Part shown: positions 25,197 to 35,088 of the stretch, piece by piece
Layout of the letters: each line of letters begins with the position of its first letter
How positions within the stretch are numbered: the stretch's first letter is position 1
Assembly (NCBI RefSeq): GCF_016234775.1
Contig: NZ_JACRAH010000003.1
Span: forward strand, 62,001 to 126,000
DNA length: 64,000 bases
Source: Aquabacterium sp.
GTDB taxonomy: Bacteria; Pseudomonadota; Gammaproteobacteria; Burkholderiales; Burkholderiaceae_C
Reading direction: 5' to 3'
Made by a program: the position numbers and the translations under genes
Notes under the pieces: generated by a model
The model's database searches: none
What the model saw: only the letters and a program-made list of their open reading frames with translations
What the model was told of the DNA's origin: nothing

Positions 25197-27320
25197 ATGA
25201 GCCAAGCCCCCGCCGTCCACGTCAGCGTGCACAACCATGTCGCCCTGATCTGCATCGACAACCCGCCCGTCAACGCGCTGGGCGTGGCGGTACGCCGTGG
25301 CCTGCAGCAGGCCATCGCCCAGGCCGAGGCGGACGAGCACGTGCACGCCGTGCTGATCGTCGGCCAGGGCAAGGCCTTCATCGCTGGCGCCGATATCCGC
25401 GAGTTCGGTCAGCCGCCGCAAGCGCCCTCGCTGCCCGATGTGTGCAACGCCATCGAAGCCTGCAGCAAATCGGTGATCGCGGCCATCCATGGCCCGGCGC
25501 TGGGTGGTGGGCTGGAGGTGGCCATGTCGGCCCACTATCGCGTGGCCACCGACAGCGCCAGACTGGGCTTGCCGGAAGTGCAACTGGGCTTGCTGCCCGG
25601 CGCAGGCGGCACCCAGCGTGCGCCCCGCCTGGTTGGCGCACAAGCCGCGCTGGACCTGATGCTCAGCGGCCGCCATGTTGGCGCCCAGGAGGCCTTGCGC
25701 ATGGGCCTGATCGACCACATCGCCACCAGCGACGATGCGCAGACAGAAGGCCTGGCCTATGTGCGACACGTGCTGGCGCAAGGTGCCCCCGTGCGCCGCA
25801 CACGCGACCAGACCGAAGCCCTCGCAGACAAGGGCGCGCAACGCGTGGCCATCGATGCGGCACGCACCGAGGTGAGCAAGAAGCGCGGCCTGTTCTCGCC
25901 CGACAAGATCGTCGACTGTGTGCAGGCGGCCCTGGAGCTACCCTTCGAAGAGGGCCTGCGCACCGAGCGCGCCTTGTTCGAACAATGCCTGAGCAGCCCG
26001 CAACGCGCAGGCCTGATCCACGCCTTCTTTGCCGAACGCGAAGTGCTCAAGGCACCGGAAACCAAATCAGCCAAACCACGCGCGCTGAACAAGGTGGGTG
26101 TGATCGGCGGTGGCACCATGGGGGCAGGCATTGCCGTGGCCATGCTGGATGCGGGCCTGCACGTGACCATGATCGAGCGCGATGACCAGGCCCTGGCGCA
26201 AGGCCGATCGCGCGTGGAGAAGGTGTATGACGGCCTGATCGCCAAAGGGCGCATCAGCAGCGAAGGCAAGGCCATCGTGATGGCCCGCTTCGTGGGCGCG
26301 GTGGACTACGCGGCGCTGGCCGAGGCCGATCTCGTGGTCGAAGCCGTGTTCGAAGACATGGCCGTCAAGCACGCGGTGTTCGCGCAGCTCGACAAGGTCT
26401 GCAAGCCCGGCGCCGTGCTGGCCACCAACACCTCCTACCTGGACATCAACGAGATCGCCGCCGGCGTGTTCCGCCCGCAAGATGTGATCGGCCTGCACTT
26501 CTTCTCGCCAGCCAACATCATGAAGTTGCTGGAGATCGTGGTGCCGACCAAGGTCAGCGCCGATGTGGTCGCCACCGGCTTCGAGCTGGCCAAACGCCTG
26601 AAGAAAGTGCCGGTTCGTGCCGGCGTGTGCGATGGCTTCATCGGCAACCGCATCCTGGCCACCTACCGCACGGCTGCCGACCACATGATGGAAGACGGCG
26701 CCTCGCCCTACGAGATCGACCAGATGGCCCGTGCCTTCGGTTACCCCATGGGCCCGTATGAAGTGAGCGACCTGGCCGGTGGCGACATCGGCTGGGCCAC
26801 GCGCAAGCGCCGTGCAGCCACGCGCGATCCACGCGCTCGCTATGTGCACATCGCCGATCAGCTGTGCGAGCGTGGCTGGTTCGGCCAGAAGACCGGCCGC
26901 GGCTATTACCTCTACCCCAACGGTGCCCGCACAGGCACACCCGATCCCGAGGTGCTCGCCATCGTTGAAGAGGAACGCGCCAAAGCCGGGGTCAAGCCAA
27001 GGGCATTCACGCTTGAAGCGTTGCAGCGCCGCTATCTGGCGGCCATGATCAACGAAGGCGCCAAGGTCGTCGAAGAAGGCATCGCGCTGCGCCCGCTGGA
27101 TGTGGATGTGACCCTGGTGCATGGCTATGGCTTCCCTCGTTATCGCGGCGGCCCCATGAAGTACGCCGACATGGTCGGCCTGCCCACGGTCCTGGCCGAC
27201 ATCCGCGAATTCGCCAAAGCAGACCCGCTGTTCTGGCAGCCCGCCGCCTTGCTGATCAAGCTGGTGGAAGAAGGCCGCGATTTCGACAGCCTGAACAAAG
27301 GAGACAACAACCATGCGTGA
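25197..27320 (+). CDS. bifunctional enoyl-CoA hydratase/3-hydroxyacyl-CoA dehydrogenase (PimF/FadB-like)
   Basis: 707-residue multifunctional beta-oxidation enzyme. Residues 1-200 form the enoyl-CoA hydratase domain (oxyanion segment [49 protein letters not shown] with catalytic glutamates). From about residue 300 a Rossmann fold ([17 protein letters not shown]) and the two C-terminal 3-hydroxyacyl-CoA dehydrogenase domains follow. It hydrates the enoyl-CoA and oxidises the 3-hydroxyacyl-CoA with NAD+. First gene of an operon whose order (PimF-like, thiolase, two acyl-CoA dehydrogenase subunits) matches pimeloyl-CoA degradation clusters. Its 3' end overlaps the thiolase start by 8 bases. The start at 25197 is one of several candidates. 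Confidence 0.9.
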   Translation: MSQAPAVHVSVHNHVALICIDNPPVNALGVAVRRGLQQAIAQAEADEHVHAVLIVGQGKAFIAGADIREFGQPPQAPSLPDVCNAIEACSKSVIAAIHGPALGGGLEVAMSAHYRVATDSARLGLPEVQLGLLPGAGGTQRAPRLVGAQAALDLMLSGRHVGAQEALRMGLIDHIATSDDAQTEGLAYVRHVLAQGAPVRRTRDQTEALADKGAQRVAIDAARTEVSKKRGLFSPDKIVDCVQAALELPFEEGLRTERALFEQCLSSPQRAGLIHAFFAEREVLKAPETKSAKPRALNKVGVIGGGTMGAGIAVAMLDAGLHVTMIERDDQALAQGRSRVEKVYDGLIAKGRISSEGKAIVMARFVGAVDYAALAEADLVVEAVFEDMAVKHAVFAQLDKVCKPGAVLATNTSYLDINEIAAGVFRPQDVIGLHFFSPANIMKLLEIVVPTKVSADVVATGFELAKRLKKVPVRAGVCDGFIGNRILATYRTAADHMMEDGASPYEIDQMARAFGYPMGPYEVSDLAGGDIGWATRKRRAATRDPRARYVHIADQLCERGWFGQKTGRGYYLYPNGARTGTPDPEVLAIVEEERAKAGVKPRAFTLEALQRRYLAAMINEGAKVVEEGIALRPLDVDVTLVHGYGFPRYRGGPMKYADMVGLPTVLADIREFAKADPLFWQPAALLIKLVEEGRDFDSLNKGDNNHA

Positions 27321-28509
27321 AGCCGTCATCGTATCCACCGCCCGTACCCCGCTGACCAAATCACACCGGGGCGAGCTCAATATCACGCCCGGGCCCACGC
27401 TGGCCTCGTTCGCCGTCAAGGCGGCCGTTGAACGGGCGGGCATCGACCCCGCACTGATCGAAGACGCGATCCTGGGCTGTGGCTATCCGGAAGGCACCAC
27501 GGGCCGCAACATCGCGCGCCAGGCCATCATCCGCAGCGGTTTGCCCATCAGCATCGCCGGCACCACGGTCAACCGCTTCTGCGCATCGGGCCTGCAAGCC
27601 ATCGCCATGGCCGCCAGCCGCATCATCGTGGATGGTGCGCCCGCCATGATCGCAGGCGGTGTGGAAAGCATCTCGGGCATCAAGACACGTGAAGACGGTG
27701 ACACGGGCATGGACCCCTGGATCGTTGAGCGCAAACCCGCCTTGTACATGGCCATGATCGAAACGGCCGACATCGTGGCCCGGCGCTACCAGATCAGCCG
27801 CGAGGCGCAAGACCGCTTCTCGGTTGAGAGCCAGCGCAAGACGGCCGAGGCGCAAGCGGCCGGCCGCTACCAGGACGAGATCGTGCCCATCACGACCACC
27901 ATGGCCGTGGTCAACAAGGACACGAAGGAAGTGAGCAAGCAGGAAGTCAGCATTGATCACGACACCTGCAACCGCGTCGGCACCACCTATGAATCACTGG
28001 CCAAGCTGCCCCCCGTGCGCGGCGCCGACCAGTTCATCACCGCAGGCAATGCCTCGCAACTGTCGGATGGCGCCTCGGCCTGCGTGCTGATGGAGCGCAA
28101 GGAAGCCGAGCGCCTGGGCCTGCAGCCTTTGGGCGCCTTCCGCGGCATGGCCGTGCATGGCTGTGAGCCCGACGAAATGGGCATCGGGCCGGTGTTTGCC
28201 GTGCCCAAGCTGCTGGCGCGTCATGGCCTGAAGGTCGATGACATCGACTTGTGGGAGCTCAATGAAGCCTTTGCCTCGCAGTCCATCTACTGCCAGCAGC
28301 AACTCGGCATCCCCGATGAGCGGCTCAACGTCAACGGTGGCGCCATCTCGATCGGGCACCCCTTCGGCATGACGGGTGCACGCCTGGTCGGCCATGTGCT
28401 GCTGGAAGGCACACGCCGCAAAGCCACCAACCCGAACGCGAAGTGGGCGGTGGTGACCATGTGCATCGCAGGTGGCATGGGCGCCGCAGGCCTCTTCGAA
28501 ATCTTCTGA
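27313..28509 (+). CDS. acetyl-CoA C-acyltransferase (thiolase, PimB-like)
   Basis: 398-residue thiolase that cleaves 3-oxoacyl-CoA to acetyl-CoA and a chain shortened by two carbons. The nucleophilic Cys90 is in [16 protein letters not shown], the [10 protein letters not shown] histidine motif and the [10 protein letters not shown] second cysteine motif are all present. The start has GGAG and overlaps the end of the hydratase/dehydrogenase gene by 8 bases, indicating translational coupling. Within this cluster its likely substrate is 3-oxopimeloyl-CoA or a similar dicarboxylyl-CoA, giving glutaryl-CoA. Confidence 0.93.
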   Translation: MREAVIVSTARTPLTKSHRGELNITPGPTLASFAVKAAVERAGIDPALIEDAILGCGYPEGTTGRNIARQAIIRSGLPISIAGTTVNRFCASGLQAIAMAASRIIVDGAPAMIAGGVESISGIKTREDGDTGMDPWIVERKPALYMAMIETADIVARRYQISREAQDRFSVESQRKTAEAQAAGRYQDEIVPITTTMAVVNKDTKEVSKQEVSIDHDTCNRVGTTYESLAKLPPVRGADQFITAGNASQLSDGASACVLMERKEAERLGLQPLGAFRGMAVHGCEPDEMGIGPVFAVPKLLARHGLKVDDIDLWELNEAFASQSIYCQQQLGIPDERLNVNGGAISIGHPFGMTGARLVGHVLLEGTRRKATNPNAKWAVVTMCIAGGMGAAGLFEIF

Positions 28510-28524
28510 TCAAGGCACCGCATC

Positions 28525-29700
28525 ATGGACTTGAGCTTTACCCCCGCTGAACAGGCCTTCCGCGACGAGGTTCGCACCTTTCTGGCCAACAAGGTGCCGG
28601 CACGCCTGACGGACAAGGTGCGTCACGGCCAACACCTGAGCAAGGCCGATCACGAAGAATGGCACGCCCTCCTCCATGCACAAGGCTGGCTGGCCAACCA
28701 CTGGCCCCAGGCCTGGGGCGGCCCGGGCTGGAACGCCGTGCAGAAGTTCATCTTCGACAACGAATGCGCGCTGGCCTATTGCCCACGCACGGTGCCCTTT
28801 GGCGTGAACATGCTGGGCCCGGTGCTCATCAAGTACGGCAGCGAGGCGCAAAAGCAATACTGGTTGCCGCGCATCCTCAGCGGTGCGGACTGGTGGTGCC
28901 AGGGCTATTCCGAGCCAGGTGCGGGCTCTGATCTCGCATCGGTCAAGACCACCGCTGTTCGGGAAGGTGCTCACTACATCGTCAATGGCCAGAAGACCTG
29001 GACCACGCTGGGCCACCACGCCAACATGATCTTCTGCCTGGTGCGCACCAACCGCGAAGCCAAGAAGCAGGAAGGGATCAGCTTCCTCCTGATCGACATG
29101 GCCACACCCGGTGTGGAGGTGCGGCCCATCATCACGCTGGATGGCGAGCATGAGGTCAACGAAGTGTTCTTCACCGATGTGAAGGTGCCCGTTGAGAACC
29201 TGGTGGGCGAAGAGAACAAAGGCTGGACCTGCGCCAAGTTCCTGCTCACGTACGAACGCACCAACATCGCGGGCGTCGGCTTCTCGGTGGCGGCGCTGGA
29301 GCGGCTCAAGCTGGTGGCCGATCGGGTGATGAAGAATGGCCAGCCCTTGTCGCGAGACCCCCTGTTCGCGGCCCGCATGGCGCGGGTCGAGATCGACCTG
29401 GAGAACATGAAGACCACGAACCTGCGCGTGATCGCGGCCGTGGCCGGCGGCGGGGCACCTGGGGCCGAAAGCTCCATGCTGAAGATCAAGGGCACCGAGA
29501 TCCGCCAGGAACTCAACAGCCTGCTGCGCCGTGCGATGGGCCCGTATGCCCGGCCTTTTGTAGAAGAGGGTGAAGCGCCAGGCCAGCCCGAGGCCAGCTT
29601 CGCCGCTGCCCAGTACTTCAACAACCGCAAGCTGTCGATCTTTGGCGGCTCCAACGAAATCCAGAAAAACATCATCTCCAAGATGATCCTGGGGCTCTGA
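28525..29700 (+). CDS. acyl-CoA dehydrogenase, pimeloyl-CoA dehydrogenase large subunit-like
   Basis: 391-residue FAD-dependent acyl-CoA dehydrogenase. The opening MDLSFTPAEQAFRDEVRTFL, GWLANHWPQAWGGPGWNAVQ and the FAD-contact GYSEPGAGSDLASVKT are close to PimC-type large subunits as I remember them. The C-terminal GGSNEIQKNIISK motif is conserved. It is separated by one base from the gene for a second, dissimilar acyl-CoA dehydrogenase, as in pimC-pimD pairs that form a heteromeric enzyme. Role: alpha,beta-dehydrogenation of the dicarboxylyl-CoA. Confidence 0.9.
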   Translation: MDLSFTPAEQAFRDEVRTFLANKVPARLTDKVRHGQHLSKADHEEWHALLHAQGWLANHWPQAWGGPGWNAVQKFIFDNECALAYCPRTVPFGVNMLGPVLIKYGSEAQKQYWLPRILSGADWWCQGYSEPGAGSDLASVKTTAVREGAHYIVNGQKTWTTLGHHANMIFCLVRTNREAKKQEGISFLLIDMATPGVEVRPIITLDGEHEVNEVFFTDVKVPVENLVGEENKGWTCAKFLLTYERTNIAGVGFSVAALERLKLVADRVMKNGQPLSRDPLFAARMARVEIDLENMKTTNLRVIAAVAGGGAPGAESSMLKIKGTEIRQELNSLLRRAMGPYARPFVEEGEAPGQPEASFAAAQYFNNRKLSIFGGSNEIQKNIISKMILGL

Positions 29701-29701
29701 C

Positions 29702-30844
29702 ATGAACTTTGAACACACCGAAGACCGCCGCATGCTGGCGGACACGCTCAACCACTACGTGGCCGAGCAATACGGCTTTGAAGCGCGCATGGCCATTGCG
29801 CAATCGCCCGAAGGCTACAGCGCGGCGCAATGGCGCCAGTTTGCCGAACTGGGCGTGATCGGTGCCTTGTTCAGCGAGGCCGACGGCGGCTTTGGCGGCA
29901 CAGGCTTCGACATCGCCGTGGTGTTCGAGGCATTGGGGCGCGGCCTGGTGGTCGAGCCCTTCCTGGCCTGTGCTGTGCTGGCGGGCAGCGCCCTGGCACA
30001 AGCCGGCAACGCCAGCCAGAAGGCGCTGGTAGGCGGCATCATCAGTGGTGAGGTGCTGGCCACACTGGCGCACGACGAACCCACATCGCATTACGAGCTT
30101 CAACGCGTACAGACCACCGCCACACGCCAGCATGAAGGCTGGGTGCTCGATGGACACAAGGCCGTGGTGGCTGGGGGCGATCAGGCTCAGTTCCTGATCG
30201 TCTCGGCACGCACATCAGGCCAGATCGATGATGAACAAGGCATCTCGCTGTTCATCGTGCCCACCGACACGCCCGGCGTGACAGTGCGCGGCTACCAGGC
30301 CATCGACGGCGGCCGGGCTGCCGAGGTGCTGCTCCATCAGGTGGCCCTGCCCCCTGAAAACCTGCTGGGCGTCGAAGGCCAGGGCCTGCCCACGCTGGAA
30401 CACGCCATCGGCCGTGGCTTGCTGGCGCTGTGTGCCGAATCACTCGGCGCGATGGAGGTGGCCAAACAAGCCACCATCGAGTACCTGCAGACACGCAAGC
30501 AGTTTGGCGTGCCCATTGGCAGCTTCCAGGCCCTGCAGCACCGCATGGCCGACCTGCTGCTGGAGATCGAACAGGCCCGCTCGGCCGTGATCAACGCGGC
30601 CGCCGCACTGAGCGCAGAAGACCGCCGCACCCGCGAACGCGCCTTGTCAGCTGCCAAATACAGCATCGGGCGCATCGGCACCCTGGTGGCCGAAGAATGC
30701 ATCCAGTTGCACGGCGGCATTGGCATGACCTGGGAGCTGCCTTTGTCGCACTACGCCAAACGCCTGATCATGATCGACCACCAACTGGGCGATGAAGATC
30801 ACCACCTGGCGCGTTTCATCGCGCTCGGCCATCACGCACAATGA
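29702..30844 (+). CDS. acyl-CoA dehydrogenase, pimeloyl-CoA dehydrogenase small subunit-like
   Basis: 380-residue acyl-CoA dehydrogenase-fold protein, more divergent than its neighbour. N-terminal helical domain (HTEDRRMLADTLNHYVAEQYGFEAR), beta-barrel region, and C-terminal four-helix domain with QTRKQFGVPIGSFQALQHRMADL and LHGGIGMTWELPLSHYAKRL. Its start follows the large-subunit stop by one base. PimD-type subunits pair with PimC; one of the two usually carries the active-site glutamate and FAD. I infer a heterotetramer with the preceding gene product. Confidence 0.88.
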   Translation: MNFEHTEDRRMLADTLNHYVAEQYGFEARMAIAQSPEGYSAAQWRQFAELGVIGALFSEADGGFGGTGFDIAVVFEALGRGLVVEPFLACAVLAGSALAQAGNASQKALVGGIISGEVLATLAHDEPTSHYELQRVQTTATRQHEGWVLDGHKAVVAGGDQAQFLIVSARTSGQIDDEQGISLFIVPTDTPGVTVRGYQAIDGGRAAEVLLHQVALPPENLLGVEGQGLPTLEHAIGRGLLALCAESLGAMEVAKQATIEYLQTRKQFGVPIGSFQALQHRMADLLLEIEQARSAVINAAAALSAEDRRTRERALSAAKYSIGRIGTLVAEECIQLHGGIGMTWELPLSHYAKRLIMIDHQLGDEDHHLARFIALGHHAQ

Positions 30845-30877
30845 CGCATCACGCTGCGCACTTCCCATGAGACACCC

Positions 30878-32074
30878 ATGAGCACCTCATCACAAGCCAC
30901 CTTCAACTGGGCCGACCCTCTGCTGCTGGACGACCAGCTCACGCAGGAAGAGCGCATGATCAAGGACGCGGCCCGCAGCTATGCGCAGGACAAGCTGCTG
31001 CCCCGCATCACCCAGGCCTTCCGCAACGAACAGACCGACCCGGCCATCTTCCGCGAGATGGGCGAGCTCGGCCTGCTGGGCGCCACCATCCCCACCGAGT
31101 ACGGCGGCGCCGGCCTCAACTACGTGAGCTACGGCCTGATCGCCCGTGAAGTGGAGCGCGTGGACTCAGGCTACCGCTCGATGATGAGCGTGCAATCCTC
31201 ATTGGTGATGGTGCCGATCAACGAGTTCGGCAACGAAGCCACCAAACGCAAGTACCTGCCCAAGCTGGCCAGCGGCGAGTACATCGGCTGCTTTGGCCTG
31301 ACCGAACCCAATCACGGCTCCGACCCTGCCGGCATGATCACGCGTGCCACCAAGGTCGATGGCGGCTACACGCTGCGCGGCAGCAAGATGTGGATCAGCA
31401 ACTCGCCGATCGCCGATGTGTTCGTGGTCTGGGCCAAGCTCAACGAGGATGGCAAGGACCACATCCGAGGCTTCGTGCTGGAAAAAGGCTTCAAAGGCCT
31501 GAGCGCACCCGCCATCCACGGCAAGGTGGGCCTGCGTGCCTCGATCACCGGCGAGATCGTGATGGACGATGTCTTCGTGCCGGAAGAAAACGCCTTCCCC
31601 GAAGTGCGCGGCCTCAAGGGGCCCTTCACCTGTCTGAACTCGGCGCGCTACGGTATCTCGTGGGGCGCCATGGGTGCAGCGGAAGACTGCTGGTTCCGCG
31701 CCCGCCAGTACACACTCGATCGTCAGCAGTTCGGCCGCCCGCTGGCTGCCAATCAATTGATCCAGAAAAAGCTGGCCGACATGCAAACCGAGATCGCCCT
31801 GGGCCTGCAAGGCAGCCTGCGCCTGGGCCGCTTGAAGGACGAAGGCAAGGCGTCGGTTGAGATCACCTCGATCATGAAGCGCAACAACTGCGGCAAGGCC
31901 CTGGACATCGCCCGCCTGGCGCGCGACATGATGGGCGGCAACGGCATCAGCGACGAATTCGGTGTGGCACGCCACCTGGTCAACCTCGAAGTGGTCAATA
32001 CCTATGAAGGCACGCATGATGTGCATGCCTTGATCCTGGGGCGTGCGCAAACGGGCATTCAAGCCTTCTTCTGA
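30878..32074 (+). CDS. gcdH: glutaryl-CoA dehydrogenase
   Basis: 398-residue acyl-CoA dehydrogenase that oxidises and decarboxylates glutaryl-CoA to crotonyl-CoA and CO2. Diagnostic segments are [18 protein letters not shown] at the start, [35 protein letters not shown], and [17 protein letters not shown] with the catalytic glutamate. It sits 33 bases after the small dehydrogenase subunit gene. Its presence here supports the reading of the cluster as odd-chain dicarboxylate degradation: pimeloyl-CoA to glutaryl-CoA, then to crotonyl-CoA and two acetyl-CoA. Confidence 0.94.
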   Translation: MSTSSQATFNWADPLLLDDQLTQEERMIKDAARSYAQDKLLPRITQAFRNEQTDPAIFREMGELGLLGATIPTEYGGAGLNYVSYGLIAREVERVDSGYRSMMSVQSSLVMVPINEFGNEATKRKYLPKLASGEYIGCFGLTEPNHGSDPAGMITRATKVDGGYTLRGSKMWISNSPIADVFVVWAKLNEDGKDHIRGFVLEKGFKGLSAPAIHGKVGLRASITGEIVMDDVFVPEENAFPEVRGLKGPFTCLNSARYGISWGAMGAAEDCWFRARQYTLDRQQFGRPLAANQLIQKKLADMQTEIALGLQGSLRLGRLKDEGKASVEITSIMKRNNCGKALDIARLARDMMGGNGISDEFGVARHLVNLEVVNTYEGTHDVHALILGRAQTGIQAFF

Positions 32075-32085
32075 GATCTCCGCAC

Positions 32086-32451
32086 ATGGCCCATACCGAA
32101 TCCCCCATCCAGTACCTCAACCCCGAACCTCGCTACTCGGATGCGGCCATCCACGGCCAGGTCGTGTACCTGGCTGGGCAGGTGCCCACCGACACCAGCG
32201 CCGACATGGCCGGCCAGACGCAGCAGGTGCTCGACCAGATCGACGTGCTGCTCAAGGCAGCAGGCAGCCACCGTGGCCGCATCCTGATGGCCCAGGTCAT
32301 CGTCAAGGATATCCGCGAGGTGCCCGAGATGAACACCGTGTGGGAAGCCTGGTTCCAGGGCGTCACGGCCCCACCGCGCGCCACCTTTCAGGCGCCGCTG
32401 GTCAACCCGGACTGGAAGATCGAGGTCATCGTCACAGCCGCCTTGGCCTGA
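32086..32451 (+). CDS. Rid family protein lacking the RidA catalytic arginine
   Basis: 121-residue YjgF/YER057c/UK114 (Rid) family protein with the expected fold segments (GQVVYLAGQVPTD, QTQQVLDQIDVLLKAAG, VWEAWFQG). The position that aligns with Arg105 of E. coli RidA, needed for imine deamination, is leucine in the segment QAPLVNPDWKIE, so it probably belongs to a non-deaminase Rid subgroup. It begins 11 bases after gcdH and is likely the last gene of that operon. Rid-like proteins of unknown role are common at the end of degradation operons. Confidence 0.82.
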   Translation: MAHTESPIQYLNPEPRYSDAAIHGQVVYLAGQVPTDTSADMAGQTQQVLDQIDVLLKAAGSHRGRILMAQVIVKDIREVPEMNTVWEAWFQGVTAPPRATFQAPLVNPDWKIEVIVTAALA

Positions 32452-32471
32452 TGGTCAAGGCTGAGTCGGTT

Positions 32472-32708
32472 TCAACAACGGCCTGAGCGGCGGCTGCGCG
32501 GGTTCAGCTTGTCGATCTCGGCGATCTGCTGCTTGAGCAGGATCAGCAGCGTGCGGGCGTCATCCACGGCCAGCGACAGGCAGCTGATCACGGCCTGCTC
32601 GTCCTTGGGGGAACGCGGCTGCACCAGCACATCCACGCCCAACTCGATCAAGCCGTGGTTATGCCGGGCCGATTTCAGGCGCTGAATTTCGATGTCGTAG
32701 GTCTTCAT
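32472..32708 (-). CDS. hypothetical protein (78 aa)
   Basis: 78-residue soluble protein, MKTYDIEIQRLKSARHNHGL at the start and an R-rich C-terminus. I do not recognise it. GGAGA precedes the ATG at 32708 at a good distance, which decides the start over an upstream ATG. Convergent with the Rid gene, 20 bases away. A helix covering DDARTLLILLKQQIAEIDKLN may form a small coiled coil. Confidence 0.6.
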   Translation of the reverse strand: MKTYDIEIQRLKSARHNHGLIELGVDVLVQPRSPKDEQAVISCLSLAVDDARTLLILLKQQIAEIDKLNPRSRRSGRC

Positions 32709-32792
32709 GGGCGCTCTCCGGCGAATTGGGCAAGGCTGAATTGTCGCCGCAGGGCAAGGCAACTCAACCCAAGCGCCCCAGAAAGACACAAA

Positions 32793-32825
32793 AGCCCGCA
32801 AGACACCAGGCCTTGCGGGCTCTTT
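32793..32825 (-). terminator. terminator downstream of the CocE-type hydrolase gene
   Basis: Ten-base inverted repeat AGCCCGCAAG/CTTGCGGGCT with a nine-base loop. On the minus strand it follows the hydrolase stop by 20 bases and is followed by TTTTGTG. It also separates that transcript from the small gene at 32472-32708. Confidence 0.75.
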
Positions 32826-32841
32826 CAATTCACCAACCAGA

Positions 32842-34896
32842 TCAGTTCAGGGCGCTGGTCGGCACCACCGGCAAGACCACGCTGGACGGGTAGCTGGCGC
32901 TGTTGAGGATGGTGCTGATGTTGCCACTGGCCTTCAGCTGCTGCGGCGCTGGCCACACACCTTGCGCCTGGTTGCTGGCGCTGATGGCGATGCGCAGCTT
33001 GTGCCCCTTGCGGATCACTGCCGCGGCAGGGAACACTTCAACGGGCACCAGCATGGGCTGACCAGGGATCACCGGCAACCTGGCTGCCTCGGTGAAGGGG
33101 TGCCATGGCTGGATCATCACGCCCTTGACATAGCGCGAACGGCTGGTGTCCACCGCGCGATGGCTCACCGCCATCAGCCCTGTCGAGATCGGTGTGGCAA
33201 TGCCGAAGGCATCCACATCGTCCACCCGCACGGCCACCGCCGCTTCGGTCTTCGTGGTGCTCATCCAGATGTCAGCCTGAATGGGGCCATTGATGTACAG
33301 GTCACTGGTCAGTGTCGGGGTCTGGAAGATCAAGGCCTTCTGATCCTTCTCGACCGTTGCGCTGTTCGAATAACAGGCCTTTGGCAGCAGGCCGGCCATG
33401 CCCAGAGACCACTGCACGAAGCTGCTGGAGCAGTCACTGCCGTCGTTGATGGTGACGCTGGCTTGCACCGTGTCGCCACTGCTGCTCTTGTTGTAGGTCA
33501 CCACGGCCGGAGCTGGTTCAGCCACGGTGTGCGAAAGCTCGGTTGTAGTGGGCTTTTGCGTGCTCAAGCTCATGTTGCCGCGCAGGTACATGCGCTGTGG
33601 GGTCATCTGGGGGTGAGGCCAATCGGTGGCGCGCGCAAACTTGCTGGCACCCAGGGTGCCGTAGCCTTCCACATACTGGGTCACGTTGGGCAGTTCAGCC
33701 GCCCCCGTGTTGATGCCCTTGAGGTACTGGTCAAACCATTGCAGCATCAGTGACGCTGAGCCTGGCGCACCCTTGGCCGTTGTCGTGTTGGCGCCGCTGG
33801 AGGCATTGAGAACAGCCTGAATGTGCGAGCCCTTGACGATCACCAGCTTGGTGTTGGCGTTCTTTTTGATCTGCTCGTACAGCAGCGGCTCGTCGCGCTG
33901 GAAGATGTCGTTGGTGCTGCCCACCAGGAAGGTCGGCACCTTGATCTTCGAAGCACCTTCCAGCGGAGAGCGAACGGCCCAGAAGTCGCCGTCGTCAGTT
34001 GCGTAACCGGCCTGGCCGGCCAGCGAGTTGGCCACAGTAGGCAGGTACCAGCTGTCCACGGCATCAATGTGCTGCTGGTTGGCTGCCTTGATCTGATCGG
34101 CATACGCCGGGTTGTTGTTGATGGCCAGGCTGTTGCCCACGCTCAAGGACTGCGTCAAAGGCAGCCACAGGCTGATGAACTTGGCGTTCAACAAGCCGCC
34201 CACACCCACCGTGCCGCGGTAGGAATCGCCCATGGGCACCTGCGCAAACACCGCCTTCACGGCCGGGTGGCCTTGCTTGGCCGTCAGCAAGCTCGTGATG
34301 CCCAGGTAGGACGTACCGGCCAGGCCCAACTGCCCATTGAACCAGGGCTGTTGCGTCACCCAGTTCACGGCTTCCGCGTAACCAGCCTGCTCGGCCGCGC
34401 CCAGCAACTGGGCTTCGTCGCTCGACATGCCGGAGCCCAGCACGTCCACGGCCACCGAGATGTAGCCGCGCTTGTTCATGAACTTGTCCTGCCCGCCCAC
34501 CAGCAAGGTGTTGCCCGTGCCGGACACAGTGCCCAGCAACTGGCCCACGTCGATGCGGTAGGCCGTTTGCGTCAGGATGACCGGGAACTTGCCCGCCACC
34601 GGGTTGCCCTTGGCATCGGCCGGCACCGACACCAGCACGGCGATCTTCTGGCCCTTGGCGGTGGTGATGAACTGCAGGGGCAGCGTGGTGGAGTCTGTGT
34701 AATCCTCGGCGCGGGTGTATTCCTTCCACGTGCTGCCGGCATTCGTGGTGATCGCGGTGTTGTACTGGCTGGTGGTGCCACGTGTGCCCAGGGTGGTGGT
34801 CTGAGCAGCCGCGCTGGCGGCCACGCCCATCGTCACCAGGGCGGCGACCAGGCCACGCAGTGCAAAGTCAGTCGCGCGTTTGGATGATGTCTGCAT
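32842..34896 (-). CDS. secreted CocE/NonD-type alpha/beta hydrolase
   Basis: 684-residue protein with a signal peptide (basic start, hydrophobic core, cleavage near AASAAAQ). It follows the X-Pro dipeptidyl-peptidase/CocE layout: catalytic alpha/beta hydrolase domain with nucleophile motif GTSYLG around residue 200 after PWFNGQLGLA, catalytic acid and His (VKGSHIQAV) later, then a C-terminal jelly-roll domain (DLYINGPIQADIWMSTT, HKLRIAISASN). Substrates of this family are esters or peptides; secretion suggests extracellular polymer or ester hydrolysis. GGAGA precedes the ATG. The AraC-type regulator gene upstream on the same strand may control it. Confidence 0.82.
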   Translation of the reverse strand: MQTSSKRATDFALRGLVAALVTMGVAASAAAQTTTLGTRGTTSQYNTAITTNAGSTWKEYTRAEDYTDSTTLPLQFITTAKGQKIAVLVSVPADAKGNPVAGKFPVILTQTAYRIDVGQLLGTVSGTGNTLLVGGQDKFMNKRGYISVAVDVLGSGMSSDEAQLLGAAEQAGYAEAVNWVTQQPWFNGQLGLAGTSYLGITSLLTAKQGHPAVKAVFAQVPMGDSYRGTVGVGGLLNAKFISLWLPLTQSLSVGNSLAINNNPAYADQIKAANQQHIDAVDSWYLPTVANSLAGQAGYATDDGDFWAVRSPLEGASKIKVPTFLVGSTNDIFQRDEPLLYEQIKKNANTKLVIVKGSHIQAVLNASSGANTTTAKGAPGSASLMLQWFDQYLKGINTGAAELPNVTQYVEGYGTLGASKFARATDWPHPQMTPQRMYLRGNMSLSTQKPTTTELSHTVAEPAPAVVTYNKSSSGDTVQASVTINDGSDCSSSFVQWSLGMAGLLPKACYSNSATVEKDQKALIFQTPTLTSDLYINGPIQADIWMSTTKTEAAVAVRVDDVDAFGIATPISTGLMAVSHRAVDTSRSRYVKGVMIQPWHPFTEAARLPVIPGQPMLVPVEVFPAAAVIRKGHKLRIAISASNQAQGVWPAPQQLKASGNISTILNSASYPSSVVLPVVPTSALN

Positions 34897-35088
34897 GTTG
34901 TCTCCGTTTGAAATGGCATTCGTCTCAGGTTTGCGGACCACTGGCACGCTGCAGCTCGGTAGCCAGGCAGCGGACACTCGATGAAATGGCGTCAAACCAG
35001 AAGCGCCATGCTAGAAACTTGACCAGACTGGACCAATAGCCGAATTGACCAACGTATTGGCCTTGGCATCAAAGACTTTCCCTGATGG

